In this document: positions 1 to 9,144 of the stretch, one piece after another
How the letters are laid out: the number at the start of each line of letters is the position of its first letter
Numbering within the stretch: the stretch's first letter is position 1
NCBI GenBank assembly: GCA_903926205.1
Contig: CAIYID010000031.1
Coordinates: forward strand, 235,391-299,390
Direction: 5' to 3'
Length of the DNA stretch: 64,000 nt
From: an uncultured Bdellovibrionales bacterium
GTDB taxonomy: Bacteria > Bdellovibrionota > Bdellovibrionia > Bdellovibrionales > Bdellovibrionaceae
Position numbers and translations under genes: made by a program
The notes under the pieces: model-generated
Databases searched by the model: none
What the model was told of the DNA's origin: nothing
Seen by the model: the letters and a program-made list of their open reading frames with translations, nothing else

Positions 1-681
1 ACAGAGTTTAAAAAAATCATTGTTGCGATTCAAAAATTTTATCAATTACTTAAAGCTTCTTCTGCAAAGTATGATGTGGATGTTTTGTATTTCATTATTT
101 CTAAACTAACCCATCACGAAGAAATTTTCACATCAGAAGAGAAAATGGAAGCAGCGCTAAAAGATTTAAGCGATTGGATAACAGCAAATCCATCTTTAGG
201 AATCACCGAACATAAATACAAAGTAATTTCAGAAGAAGGAAAGCCGGTTGGTCAAATAAATACGGTTCGTTATGCTGATAAGATAACAACAAAAATTAGT
301 GCAGCAACTTTGCGAGCCTCTGAATGGATTGAACTTTTGAATCTTTGGGGTCAAATTCAATCAGTATCAAAGCTGCCATTATCCACCATTATCGATGGAC
401 AAGAACAAAGTTTTGAGAACTATCAGAATTTTTATCAGCATGTGATGGAAGGAACAAAAAAAGGTTACTACATCCAACGTTATAAAGGACTGGGAGAGAT
501 GAATCCAGAGCAACTTTGGGAAACAACACTCAATCCTGAAGTCCGGACTTTATTAAAAGTGACAGTCGATGATGCATTGGCGGCAGATGAAACCTTCTCC
601 CTACTTATGGGAGAGCTTGTTGAACCACGAAGAAAATTTATTCAAGACAATGCATTAATGGCTAGAGAGCTGGACGTATAA
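1..681 (+). CDS. gyrB: DNA gyrase subunit B, C-terminal part (5' end outside window)
   Basis: The reading frame is open from base 1, so only the last 226 residues or so are present. The fragment carries the end of the TOPRIM/tail region, with the family motif [16 protein letters not shown] about 160 residues in, followed by the usual short tail with EPRRKFI near the end. GyrB is the ATPase subunit that drives negative supercoiling together with GyrA. gyrA begins 59 bases downstream, so the two subunits are probably co-transcribed. gyrB-gyrA order is typical of the origin region, with dnaA, dnaN and recF expected to the left. No internal start is needed; a GTG at base 76 is simply an internal valine. 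Confidence 0.97.
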   Translation, partial: TEFKKIIVAIQKFYQLLKASSAKYDVDVLYFIISKLTHHEEIFTSEEKMEAALKDLSDWITANPSLGITEHKYKVISEEGKPVGQINTVRYADKITTKISAATLRASEWIELLNLWGQIQSVSKLPLSTIIDGQEQSFENYQNFYQHVMEGTKKGYYIQRYKGLGEMNPEQLWETTLNPEVRTLLKVTVDDALAADETFSLLMGELVEPRRKFIQDNALMARELDV

Positions 682-740
682 ACCCAGTGTAGATTCAGGA
701 TTCGACGACTGCGCGATTCACAAACCAGAAGGACCGTTTT

Positions 741-3221
741 ATGGAAAATGTACAAAAAGGTATTAAGAATGTAGATATCAACAAAGAAATGCGCGACGCC
801 TATTTGCAATACTCTATGAGTGTCATCGTTGGTCGCGCTCTTCCTGATGTTCGTGATGGATTGAAACCAGTTCACCGTCGGGTTCTTTTTGCTCAAAACG
901 AAATGGGAAATCTGCCAGGAAAACCATATTTGAAATCTGCTCGCGTGGTCGGTGATGTTATAGGTAAGTATCATCCTCATGGTGATAGTGCGGTCTACGA
1001 TACGATGGTTCGTATGGCGCAGGATTTTTCCATGCGCTACACACTCGAAGATGGCCAAGGAAACTTTGGCTCTATCGACGGAGATTCTGCGGCAGCCATG
1101 CGTTATACAGAAGTAAGAATGACGAAGCTCGCGCAAGAGTTGTTACTAGATATCGAAAAAGAAACAGTTCCTTTTGGACCAAACTATGATGACTCTCTGG
1201 AAATTCCTCTAGTTTTACCAGCAAAATATCCAAATCTTTTAGTGAACGGAAGCTCGGGTATTGCGGTCGGAATGGCTACAAATATTCCTCCGCATAATTT
1301 ATCTGAAGTCATTGATGGCTGTATTCATATTATTAATAATCCAGAATGTACTATTGATGAACTTATGCAGCATATTCCAGGTCCAGATTTTCCATCTTCG
1401 GGAATTATTGCTGGAACTCAAGGAATTCACCAAGCCTATAAAAAAGGTAAAGGTATAATTACACTTAAAGCAGTGGCAGAAATCGAGACCAAAAAAGATG
1501 GTCGCGAAGAAATTATTGTTCATCAAATTCCATACCAAGTAAATAAAGCCCGTCTGATTGAAAGCATGGCGGACTTAGTTCGCGATAAGCAAATCGAAGG
1601 CATTAGTGATATTCGTGACGAGTCTTCTCGTGAAGGCATGCGAATCGTCATCATGATCAAGAAAAATGAAAATGCTGGTGTGATTTTGAATCGCCTGTAT
1701 AAATTCACCCAATTGCAAGTGAGCTTTGGAATTATCATGCTTGCACTGGATGCGAAAAACCAGCCAATCACCTTTGATCTTAAGCGAATGTTACAAGCCT
1801 TTGTTGATCATCGTCGTGACGTAGTGACGAAACGATGTATTTTTGAATTAAAGAAAGCACAAGACCGCGCCCATATTTTGGAAGGCTTGAAGCGTGCTCT
1901 TGATCAAATTGATGCTGTGATTAAAACAATTCGCGCATCTAAAGAAGCAAAAATTGCTCAAGAAGCCCTAATGACAACATTTGGGTTTTCTGAAAAACAA
2001 GCTGTGGCTATTTTGGAAATGCGCTTGCAACGACTCACTGGACTTGAGAGAGAAAAAATCGAGAATGAACTTCTTGAGCTTCAAAAAACAATTGAATGGT
2101 TAAAATTTGTATTAGCAGATGTCCACGAAGTTTATAAAATTATTACAGAAGAACTGCTTGATATTAAAAAACGTTTTGGTGATCCTCGACGAACACAGAT
2201 CGCAGGAGATTCAACCGATATTGAAGATGAAGATTTAATTGCGGATGAAGACGTTATCGTTACTATCACCAGCACGGGATATATCAAGCGCATTTCGACA
2301 GATGAATATCGATTACAACGAAGGGGTGGAAAAGGACTAAAGGGAATGGAGACTCGCGAAGAGGACCATGTCACAGATATTTTTCCTACATCAACGAAGA
2401 CAACCCTTTTAGTATTTACTGATAAAGGAAAAGTATATTGGACTAAAGTTCATCGCTTACCTTTAGGAAGCCGAACCTCCAAAGGGAAGGCAATTGCAAA
2501 TGTTCTCAATCTTGGAAGTAATGAAAAAGTGATGGCCGTTCTACCTGTCGAGGAGTTTACTGAAAGTAGATTTGTCGTGATGCTGACGAAAAATGGAATT
2601 ATTAAAAAAACCCCTCTTGATGCGTTCTCTAATCAACGCCAAGCTGGAATTATCGCTTTGACAACAGACCTGGATGATAACGTCATTGATGCAAAAATCA
2701 GTGATGGTCAAAGCGATATATTTATTGCCACCAAAGAGGGAATGTCTATTCGTTTTAACGAAGATGATGTGCGCCCAATGGGACGCTCAGCTCGCGGAGT
2801 AAAGGGCATTACCTTGTCAAAAGAAGATATTGTGATCGGAATGGAGATCATTCAAAAAGACAGCAAAGACACGATTTTGATTGTAACCGAAGGTGGCTAT
2901 GGAAAACGATCCGATGTCAGTGAATATCGAATACAGGGTCGCGGCGGCGTCGGAATTATCACTCAAAAAACAACAGACAAAGTGGGTCTTGTTGTCGGTG
3001 CCCGCAAAGTGATTGATAAACATGACTTAATTATCACGACAGATAATGGCCAGAATATTCGCATGAAAGTATCTGACATCTCTATTCTTGGTCGAAACAC
3101 CCAAGGGGTTCGTTTGATAAATCTTGAAGGTAAAGATGAGCTGGTTACTGGATTTGCGGTTATTGAAGAGCATGCGGTTGAGGCGCTGGGAGATCCAGGT
3201 GGGCCAGAGGGAATTCATTAA
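741..3221 (+). CDS. gyrA: DNA gyrase subunit A
   Basis: This 826-residue protein is the breakage-reunion subunit of the type II topoisomerase. The catalytic tyrosine is Tyr122 in AMRYTE, at the same number as in E. coli. The quinolone-resistance region reads HPHGDSAVYD with Ser83 and Asp87 both intact, so no target mutation is seen at those two sites. The GyrA box QRRGGKG lies at residues 526-532 and marks this as gyrase rather than topoisomerase IV. The C-terminal beta-pinwheel follows it. Its stop codon is immediately followed by the start region of a lipoprotein gene. Confidence 0.98.
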   Translation: MENVQKGIKNVDINKEMRDAYLQYSMSVIVGRALPDVRDGLKPVHRRVLFAQNEMGNLPGKPYLKSARVVGDVIGKYHPHGDSAVYDTMVRMAQDFSMRYTLEDGQGNFGSIDGDSAAAMRYTEVRMTKLAQELLLDIEKETVPFGPNYDDSLEIPLVLPAKYPNLLVNGSSGIAVGMATNIPPHNLSEVIDGCIHIINNPECTIDELMQHIPGPDFPSSGIIAGTQGIHQAYKKGKGIITLKAVAEIETKKDGREEIIVHQIPYQVNKARLIESMADLVRDKQIEGISDIRDESSREGMRIVIMIKKNENAGVILNRLYKFTQLQVSFGIIMLALDAKNQPITFDLKRMLQAFVDHRRDVVTKRCIFELKKAQDRAHILEGLKRALDQIDAVIKTIRASKEAKIAQEALMTTFGFSEKQAVAILEMRLQRLTGLEREKIENELLELQKTIEWLKFVLADVHEVYKIITEELLDIKKRFGDPRRTQIAGDSTDIEDEDLIADEDVIVTITSTGYIKRISTDEYRLQRRGGKGLKGMETREEDHVTDIFPTSTKTTLLVFTDKGKVYWTKVHRLPLGSRTSKGKAIANVLNLGSNEKVMAVLPVEEFTESRFVVMLTKNGIIKKTPLDAFSNQRQAGIIALTTDLDDNVIDAKISDGQSDIFIATKEGMSIRFNEDDVRPMGRSARGVKGITLSKEDIVIGMEIIQKDSKDTILIVTEGGYGKRSDVSEYRIQGRGGVGIITQKTTDKVGLVVGARKVIDKHDLIITTDNGQNIRMKVSDISILGRNTQGVRLINLEGKDELVTGFAVIEEHAVEALGDPGGPEGIH

Positions 3222-3228
3222 CAGGCAG

Positions 3229-4065
3229 TTGAAAATATTTTTTCTGCAGAAGGCTGACTTCGCTCGTTTTCTTTTAGGGCTATTTGTTGTCGTTGTATGT
3301 TTATGCGGCTGTGAATCTCAAGAGGAGCGGGAATTTTCACGCGGACTATCTTTTGAAAAAAATAAGGATTTTAAGTCCGCAATTTCTGCGTTTAGCAGAA
3401 CAATTCTACGCAATCCTCAAAGTCCATCTGCAATTGCCGCTGCAAAAGAGGGTGCAAAAATAGCTTTGCTAGAGCTTAAGGATTTCAAGAAGGCCACGGA
3501 ATTTTATGAAACCATTGTTATTCAGTCTAATGATGTAACAGACAGAGTCACAGCTCAAAAACAGCTGGCCACCGTCTACTTTGATCAACTGGCTGATTAC
3601 TCTAATGCGATTAAAGAACTTAATAAACTCCTAGCCACGAATTTAGATCCAAAAGAAAAAGTGCAATTTCGAATAAAACTCGCAAAAGCCTATTATTTTT
3701 CAAATAATTTTCTTCAAGCGGAGAGCGAAGTGAAGGACTTCTTAAAAAGCGAAAAAGATGATGACGCTACTTTTCAAATGATGGTGCTCAAAGGAAATAT
3801 TTATTTAGCTAAAAAGGACCAGCAAAAAGCGATAGAGGCGTTCAAAGATATTCTAAATACCTTTCCAGAGCGAGCTGTTAAAGAAAATGCGGCAATGACT
3901 CTTGCTGTTGCTTATGAAGAATTGAAAGATTACAAAAATGCGGTTGCGGTTATGGAGCAGATGAAAAAATATCATTCAATGCCGGAATATATCGATTTAC
4001 GAATAAAAAAATTATTGGCGAATCAAAAAAACCAACCTGGCGCCAAAGGAATTCATCGAAAATGA
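3229..4065 (+). CDS. TPR-repeat lipoprotein upstream of the ATP synthase F0 genes
   Basis: I place the start at TTG 3229, just after the gyrA stop, because it gives a compact lipoprotein signal: MKIFFLQKADFARF, a hydrophobic stretch, then the lipobox LCGC with Cys28. Longer starts (GTG 3199, ATG 3124) would overlap gyrA and put a charged leader before the signal. The 278-residue product is mostly helical and contains several tetratricopeptide-like repeats (for example residues about 45-75, 85-115 and 195-230), so it is probably a protein-binding scaffold on the periplasmic side. It ends with an ATGA overlap into the AtpZ-like gene, which couples it to the ATP synthase cluster. The exact function is not recognisable. 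Confidence 0.85.
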   Translation: MKIFFLQKADFARFLLGLFVVVVCLCGCESQEEREFSRGLSFEKNKDFKSAISAFSRTILRNPQSPSAIAAAKEGAKIALLELKDFKKATEFYETIVIQSNDVTDRVTAQKQLATVYFDQLADYSNAIKELNKLLATNLDPKEKVQFRIKLAKAYYFSNNFLQAESEVKDFLKSEKDDDATFQMMVLKGNIYLAKKDQQKAIEAFKDILNTFPERAVKENAAMTLAVAYEELKDYKNAVAVMEQMKKYHSMPEYIDLRIKKLLANQKNQPGAKGIHRK

Positions 4066-4271
4066 AAACAAATAAATACATCGTATTCACGGCGATGGGA
4101 TTTGAGCTTGTTGGGCTTATTTTAGGCTCGGTATATGTTGGTCAAATTCTGGATTCAAAATACGAACTAAAAGGCCTAGGAATGGTAGGACTTTCGATGT
4201 TGGCCCTAGCGGGATGGATTTTTCACATTGTTCAGCTAGCAAAAAAATTAGAAAACTCAAAAGACCAATGA
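4062..4271 (+). CDS. AtpZ/AtpI-like small membrane protein
   Basis: A 69-residue protein with two predicted transmembrane helices (about residues 8-28 and 40-60) and a short charged tail. This matches the AtpZ / F0F1-ATPase-associated family that typically precedes atpI and atpB. Family members are linked to assembly of the c-ring or to Mg2+/Ca2+ movement; that role is knowledge of the family and is not seen here. It overlaps the preceding lipoprotein gene by ATGA and the following gene by ATGA, so all three are probably translationally coupled. Confidence 0.8.
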   Translation: MKTNKYIVFTAMGFELVGLILGSVYVGQILDSKYELKGLGMVGLSMLALAGWIFHIVQLAKKLENSKDQ

Positions 4272-4624
4272 AAAAAGTCATTTTGATTCAACTCACTGTG
4301 ACCATTATTGGATCGATATTGCTAAAAACCTTAATATCAACGCATGGGGCTATTTCATATCTTGAAGGAGCTCTCCTGGTTCTTTTGAACCTTTCCTTGC
4401 TCACCTGGGCCTGGTCCAAAATTCTAAGTAAAAAAATCATTGCCCTTGCCGTCTCCGTCATTGTATTTAAATACGCGATTTTTGCCCTTATTATTTACAA
4501 GATTCTAACTGATCCTGGCACAGAAAAGCTTTGGTTTGGAGCGGGTCTTAGTACACTTATGATTACTGTCTGTTCATTTGCCTTATTCAGAAATCTGGAA
4601 AAGGACGATGTGGAAAATGGATAG
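4268..4624 (+). CDS. atpI: ATP synthase protein I (AtpI-like)
   Basis: The chosen start, ATG 4268, overlaps the stop of the AtpZ-like gene (ATGA); an upstream ATG at 4214 lies deep inside that gene and is unlikely. The 118-residue product has four hydrophobic helices and a short acidic C-terminus, as in AtpI, the non-stoichiometric assembly factor for the c-ring. It sits 12 bases before atpB. The sequence similarity is only at the level of topology and position, so the name rests mainly on context. Confidence 0.75.
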   Translation: MKKVILIQLTVTIIGSILLKTLISTHGAISYLEGALLVLLNLSLLTWAWSKILSKKIIALAVSVIVFKYAIFALIIYKILTDPGTEKLWFGAGLSTLMITVCSFALFRNLEKDDVENG

Positions 4625-4636
4625 GATCGGAGAAAT

Positions 4637-5326
4637 ATGTCCTTCAATTTGACATCATTAATTCCTGGCGTTGGCGAAGCCTACGAACATGTTGCGACCT
4701 ATGGCGCTGTTGCAACTTTACTTATTTTTACTGGTGTTGCATCAAAGTCAGGAATGAAAAAAAAGGGCGAAGGCGCTGTAACTCCAGATGGACATCTCTC
4801 CTCGCGCGGTCTTTTCGAAATGATTGTTGAGTTTATCCAGGGTCTTGTTGATATGGTTATTGGTCATCACGGACGCAAATTCATTCCAATGTTCTCTGCA
4901 ATTTTTCTGATAGTTTTTGCTAATAATTTAGTCGGCGTTCTTCCTGGAATGACTCCTGCGACTGAGCAAATAAATACCACGCTTGCCATGGGTACATTTA
5001 TGTTTCTGACTTATAATTTTCTTGGAATTAAAGAAAACGGAATGGCCTATTTGAAGCATTTTTTAGGCCCTTTATTGTGGTTGGCTCCTCTGATGGTTGT
5101 GATTGAACTCATTTCACATATTGTTCGCCCACTCAGCTTGGGACTGCGTTTAGCAAATGTTATGACCGGAGATCACACAGTGGTAGGAATCTTTACGGAC
5201 CTTGTTCCGCTAATTTTACCAATTCCCTTTTATTTATTAGGAATGTTTGTTTGTTTTGTTCAAGCCTTTGTATTCACTTTACTCTCAATGGTGTACATCT
5301 CATTGGCTACCGCTCACGAACACTAA
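4637..5326 (+). CDS. atpB: F-type ATP synthase subunit a
   Basis: The 229-residue integral membrane protein forms the stator half-channels of F0. The essential arginine lies in LSLGLRLAN (Arg171), equivalent to E. coli Arg210. The C-terminal helix ends in SMVYISLATAHEH, as expected of the family. A GGAG ribosome-binding site lies just upstream of the start. The gene follows the AtpZ and AtpI-like genes and precedes atpE. The subunit b, delta and F1 genes are not in this window, so the ATP synthase genes are split into at least two loci. Confidence 0.96.
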   Translation: MSFNLTSLIPGVGEAYEHVATYGAVATLLIFTGVASKSGMKKKGEGAVTPDGHLSSRGLFEMIVEFIQGLVDMVIGHHGRKFIPMFSAIFLIVFANNLVGVLPGMTPATEQINTTLAMGTFMFLTYNFLGIKENGMAYLKHFLGPLLWLAPLMVVIELISHIVRPLSLGLRLANVMTGDHTVVGIFTDLVPLILPIPFYLLGMFVCFVQAFVFTLLSMVYISLATAHEH

Positions 5327-5378
5327 ATTTAATTTTGGTCCCAAGTTGTTTTAACAGAAGAAGAAGGAGAAATTCTCA

Positions 5379-5699
5379 ATGAAAAAAACAGCACAAAAAA
5401 TCCTGGTTGCAATTGCAACAACTCTTTTCGCACAAGCTGCATTGGCTGAAGAAGCCGTTCATGCCGCTGGAAGCGATAAAGGTTTGATTGCTCTTGGAGC
5501 AGGTCTTGCTATTGGTATTGCAGCTCTTGGCGGAGCTCTTGGCCAAGCAAAAACAGCAGCGTCTGCTCTTGAGGGGATTGCTCGCAATCCAGCGGCTCAA
5601 GGCAAAATCTTCACACCGATGATCATCGGTTTGGCTCTTATTGAGTCATTGGTGATCTACGCATTCGTTATTGCGTTCTTCTTGAACGGTCACATCTAA
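5379..5699 (+). CDS. atpE: F-type ATP synthase subunit c
   Basis: A 106-residue proteolipid that forms the rotating ring. Residues 1-23 look like a cleavable signal peptide ending in AALA, so the mature chain would be about 83 residues; the common c subunit has 70-90. The ion-carrying carboxylate is Glu89 on the second helix and the polar loop is ARNPAAQGK. Gln56, Glu89, Ser90 and Tyr94 align with the sodium ligands and neighbouring tyrosine of Na+-type rings (Gln32, Glu65, Ser66 and Tyr70 in Ilyobacter), with exactly the same spacing. A strong AAGGAGA site precedes the ATG, as befits a subunit made in many copies. A terminator follows. Confidence 0.95.
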   Translation: MKKTAQKILVAIATTLFAQAALAEEAVHAAGSDKGLIALGAGLAIGIAALGGALGQAKTAASALEGIARNPAAQGKIFTPMIIGLALIESLVIYAFVIAFFLNGHI

Positions 5700-5745
5700 T
5701 TTTTAGATGAAATAATGAAGGGACTTTCCAAATTTGGAGAATCCA

Positions 5746-5785
5746 CTAAAAAAGCCGAGGGATCACCTTCGGCTTTTTTAGTTTA
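5746..5785. terminator. Bidirectional intrinsic terminator between atpE and the phosphohexomutase gene
   Basis: A 13-bp perfect stem (5746-5758 with 5769-5781) with a short loop. It is flanked by A and T runs so that either strand would end in a U-tract. It lies between two converging genes and probably serves both. Confidence 0.9.
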
Positions 5786-5816
5786 AAATGTGAATCGAAA
5801 AATAAGTACGGCTGGT

Positions 5817-7184
5817 CTAGAGATACTTATTAACAATCACTTCAAATTGATTGCGGATTCGATCAAGCCCCGCCTGAGTCGTGCTTTCATAGCGAAGCAC
5901 CAATACCGGTTGGGTATTAGAAGCACGCGCAAGCGCCCACCCATCTTTAAAGGAAACGCGAATTCCATCGAGCAAATTTACTTTATACTCATTGGTTGAT
6001 TGAGAAAATGCGGCACGAAGCTTCTCAACGATAAGAGTTTTCTTTTCCTCGGTCGTGTCGACGCGAAGTTCAGGCGTGTTGAATGATGGAGGAAGGCCTT
6101 CCAAAAGCTGAGAAATCGTTTTTCCTGTCTGAGATAAAATTTCACACACACGAAGACCAGCATAAAGAGCATCATCGTACCCATAGTTGCGGTCTGCGAA
6201 GAAAATATGACCACTCATTTCACCACCAAAAGGTGCGTGTTCAATCTTAATTTTTTCTTTGATCAACGAGTGACCTGTTTTCCACATCACAGGCTCGCCA
6301 CCGTTTTTCTTGATGTCGTCATACATGCGATCAGAGCACTTCACGTCACCAATAATTTTTGCACCTTTAGTTTTACTAAGTACAAAACGACTGATTAATA
6401 CCATCAGCTCATCGCCATAAATCATTTTACCGGTATGATCCACGATGCCGATGCGATCAGCGTCTCCATCGAAGCCAATTCCAACGACGGCGCCTTGTTT
6501 TTTTACTTCTGCCACAAGCGCAATAAGATTTTTTTCCACAGTTGGATCTGGATGATGATTAGGGAATAAACCATCAGGCTTTTCAAAAATTATTGTTGGC
6601 GTAAGCCCCGCGCCTTCAAAAAGTTTTCTCATGATACAGCCGGCCGCGCCGTTTCCTCCATCAAGTACAACTTTAATTGGCGCCATTGTTCCAAACTCTT
6701 TTTTATAACGGGCCAAGTACTGAGGGAAAAGATCCAGGATTTCTTCTTTGCCTTCGCCTTTTGGAAAATCAGCAACTTGAATTATTTTTAATAGAGACTG
6801 AATCTCTTCGCCAAAAATAGTTTGCTTTCCAGCACAGACTTTGAAGCCATTGTAGTCTGGAGGATTATGACTTCCTGTGATCATTAAGGCCCCATCGACA
6901 CCGGGCACTTCAAAAGTAGAAAAATAACAAATCGGAGAAGTGACAAGCCCAATATACACAACATCTGCACCAGAATCGCGAAGGCCCTGAGAAACAGAAG
7001 CTTTAATTTCAGGTCCGGAAAGACGAGCATCGTGACCCAAGGAAATTTTCAACTTTTTCTTTCCTGTTTTTCCTTGCAGGTATTGAACAAAGCCCCGCCC
7101 AAGTAAATAGCCAAAATCCTTATCGAACTGCTTTTCATAAATTCCTCGAATGTCGTACTCCCGAAAAATAACTGGATCAAACAT
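5817..7184 (-). CDS. Phosphomannomutase/phosphoglucomutase
   Basis: The 455-residue enzyme belongs to the alpha-D-phosphohexomutase family, which interconverts hexose-1- and hexose-6-phosphates for LPS, capsule or glycogen precursors. The phosphoserine loop is TGSHNP (Ser105), the metal loop GFDGDADR (Asp239, 241, 243) and the sugar-binding loop GEMSGH (321-326), typical of the PMM/PGM branch. The start at 7184 is preferred over 7211 because a GGAAAGGAA ribosome-binding site sits just upstream of it and the protein begins with the family-typical FREYDIRG. It overlaps the end of pdxA by eight bases, so the two are probably coupled. Confidence 0.95.
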   Translation of the reverse strand: MFDPVIFREYDIRGIYEKQFDKDFGYLLGRGFVQYLQGKTGKKKLKISLGHDARLSGPEIKASVSQGLRDSGADVVYIGLVTSPICYFSTFEVPGVDGALMITGSHNPPDYNGFKVCAGKQTIFGEEIQSLLKIIQVADFPKGEGKEEILDLFPQYLARYKKEFGTMAPIKVVLDGGNGAAGCIMRKLFEGAGLTPTIIFEKPDGLFPNHHPDPTVEKNLIALVAEVKKQGAVVGIGFDGDADRIGIVDHTGKMIYGDELMVLISRFVLSKTKGAKIIGDVKCSDRMYDDIKKNGGEPVMWKTGHSLIKEKIKIEHAPFGGEMSGHIFFADRNYGYDDALYAGLRVCEILSQTGKTISQLLEGLPPSFNTPELRVDTTEEKKTLIVEKLRAAFSQSTNEYKVNLLDGIRVSFKDGWALARASNTQPVLVLRYESTTQAGLDRIRNQFEVIVNKYL

Positions 7185-8175
7185 GTGTATTTCCTTTCCA
7201 ACCGCCTGCACGTGCTAATTTTATAGCCCACAGCAAAGCGTCATTCATAGAGCCTGGGTCAGCTTGATTTTTACCGTAAAGATCCTTGGCTGTTCCATGG
7301 TCCACAGATGTTCTGCAAATAGGTAATCCTAAAGTCAAGTGAACACCGGAGTTAAACCCGTGTATCAATTTAAAAGGGATGAGACCCTGGTCATGATAAA
7401 GCGCCAAGTAAAAGGAAAAACGTTTCCAATTTGAAGGATGAAAGGCAACATCAGGAACCAGTGGTGCTGAAGTCTTAATTCCTTCTTTACTTAAAGAGAT
7501 TAACAATGGTGAGAGGAGGTTTTTCTCGAAATCTCCGATCAAGCCGTTGTCTCCGGCGTGCGGATTTAAACTTAATATTCCAAGCGGCTTTTCACGCAAG
7601 GCTGGAGCTAAATACGAGCGCATAAAATCAGCATTTTTTATTGCAAAGCGAAGATTGTTTTCATTTAAAAGAGAAGGCACTTTCGACAAAGCCTGATGGC
7701 CAGAGGCCAAAACAACATTGAAGCTATTTCCAATAAAACACATATTAGCGTTTTTGACGCCACAAATTCGTTTCAATATTTCAGTGTGACCAAGATCTTG
7801 AAGACCCGACTGTTTAATTCCAGGTTTAGAGAGAGGGCCAGTGCAAAGGACCGCGACTTTCCCAACCAAACAGGCATAAGCCGATTCCTCCACCCAATAA
7901 GCCGGTGCAGACTTGCAGCACACAAGCAAAAGTTGAGTAGATATTGATTTGTCAGCAAGAGCCTCATCTAAGGAAGAAAATGTCTTACAGATAAATTTAA
8001 TTTCTAATTTTTTGATGAGCAAAGCATCTGTACGACAAATCTTACGAGCAGAATAAAATAAAACAAAGCGGATATTTTTTTTTGGACCAATTTTAAATAA
8101 AGCTTTTGTGGAAACCTCTAGGCCAATCCCGTCAGAGTCACCAGAAGTAATGCAAACAACTTTTCCTTGGCTCAT
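7177..8175 (-). CDS. pdxA: 4-hydroxythreonine-4-phosphate dehydrogenase
   Basis: The 332-residue protein matches PdxA, which oxidises 4-phosphohydroxy-L-threonine in the DXP-dependent route to pyridoxal phosphate. Visible family motifs are an N-terminal ITSGDSDGIG (a variant of ITPGDPAGIG), the metal-site GHTE, YHDQGLIPFK and the C-terminal DHGTAKDLYGK. It is the downstream neighbour of the SurA-like gene, as in many proteobacteria where surA and pdxA are adjacent; the spacing is only nine bases. The altered GDSDGIG loop is a mild deviation and does not suggest loss of function. Confidence 0.92.
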   Translation of the reverse strand: MSQGKVVCITSGDSDGIGLEVSTKALFKIGPKKNIRFVLFYSARKICRTDALLIKKLEIKFICKTFSSLDEALADKSISTQLLLVCCKSAPAYWVEESAYACLVGKVAVLCTGPLSKPGIKQSGLQDLGHTEILKRICGVKNANMCFIGNSFNVVLASGHQALSKVPSLLNENNLRFAIKNADFMRSYLAPALREKPLGILSLNPHAGDNGLIGDFEKNLLSPLLISLSKEGIKTSAPLVPDVAFHPSNWKRFSFYLALYHDQGLIPFKLIHGFNSGVHLTLGLPICRTSVDHGTAKDLYGKNQADPGSMNDALLWAIKLARAGGWKGNTHV

Positions 8176-8184
8176 ATCAATTAA

Positions 8185-9144
8185 TTACTTGTTAATTCGA
8201 ATAAAAGATTCTTCGCGCTTTGCCTCAAGCCAAAGTTTAAATTGCATTTGAAATGATTTTTCAAAAAGCTGCGATCGAATTTTGTCCTTTTCTTTTTCAA
8301 AACGCGAGTCGGAAACAATTTTTTTTCCTAACAGCTTTAAAACATGAAAATTGCCCTTGAGCTTAACGACACCCGTTGTTTCCCCAGGATTAATTTTAGA
8401 GACAGCCTCTTCCATTTCTTTAGAAAATTCACCCGCACGGAAAGAGCCAAGAATGCCACCTGGGGAAAAATTGGAGTCTTCACTGTGTTGCTCCGCAAGA
8501 ACCTCAAAAGATTCTCCGGCACGAAGTTTCTTTACAACCGACTCTGCACGATCACGAGCCGCCTCTGGGCCACCTTTTTTAGAGTTTATGAAAATATGAG
8601 CAATATTATATTCATAAACACCTGCCGCCGCAGAAGGATAATTACGAGAGTATTGAGCTAAAACATCTTCATCAGAAACTCGAATTTTCGAAGTGATTTC
8701 AGACTCGATCAACGATTGTCTCTCCACTTTTGATTTAATAAAACCCTGGTACTCAGAAACCGTTACCCCTTGACCGGAAACAGCCCCGATTAATTCATTT
8801 CGATTCATTCCATTTCGTTTGGCGATTTCACGAATCTCTTGCTCGACGCGCTCAATGGTCACGCTTAAATTTAAGCGTTTCACTTCTGAATCCAATAACC
8901 GTTCGCTAATTAAATAATTAAGCTGATCCGCTGAGCTCTTTTTCAAATCTGCGGCTGTTTTTCCAAACAACAAAAGATCATCTAAAAAATTATTTCGATC
9001 GAGTTTTTTGCCAAAAGAAATTACATCAGACTGGGTGATGACCTCATTGTTCACAATGGCAACAGCACGTTCAACAATTTCCGCAGACACGGTAGAGCTT
9101 AAAATAAAACAAAAAACCGCAAGAAAGCTTTTAAAAAATCTCAT
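8185..9144 (-). CDS. surA: SurA-like periplasmic peptidyl-prolyl isomerase/chaperone
   Basis: The 319-residue protein has a signal peptide ending near VSA (residue 21), a SurA-type N-terminal chaperone domain (ERAVAIVNNEVITQSD is characteristic), and one parvulin domain at about residues 170-270 with NIAHIFI and a glycine-rich turn. SurA helps fold outer-membrane beta-barrels. It is the last of three tandem parvulin-type genes and starts at a TAATG junction with the preceding gene. E. coli SurA has two parvulin domains and this one has one, so orthology is likely but the domain count differs. Confidence 0.88.
   Translation of the reverse strand: MRFFKSFLAVFCFILSSTVSAEIVERAVAIVNNEVITQSDVISFGKKLDRNNFLDDLLLFGKTAADLKKSSADQLNYLISERLLDSEVKRLNLSVTIERVEQEIREIAKRNGMNRNELIGAVSGQGVTVSEYQGFIKSKVERQSLIESEITSKIRVSDEDVLAQYSRNYPSAAAGVYEYNIAHIFINSKKGGPEAARDRAESVVKKLRAGESFEVLAEQHSEDSNFSPGGILGSFRAGEFSKEMEEAVSKINPGETTGVVKLKGNFHVLKLLGKKIVSDSRFEKEKDKIRSQLFEKSFQMQFKLWLEAKREESFIRINK

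Noticed and set aside
642..1136. 164-codon open frame antisense to gyrA
   Set aside because: It lies wholly within conserved gyrA codons on the other strand, lacks a ribosome-binding site and has no recognisable motif.
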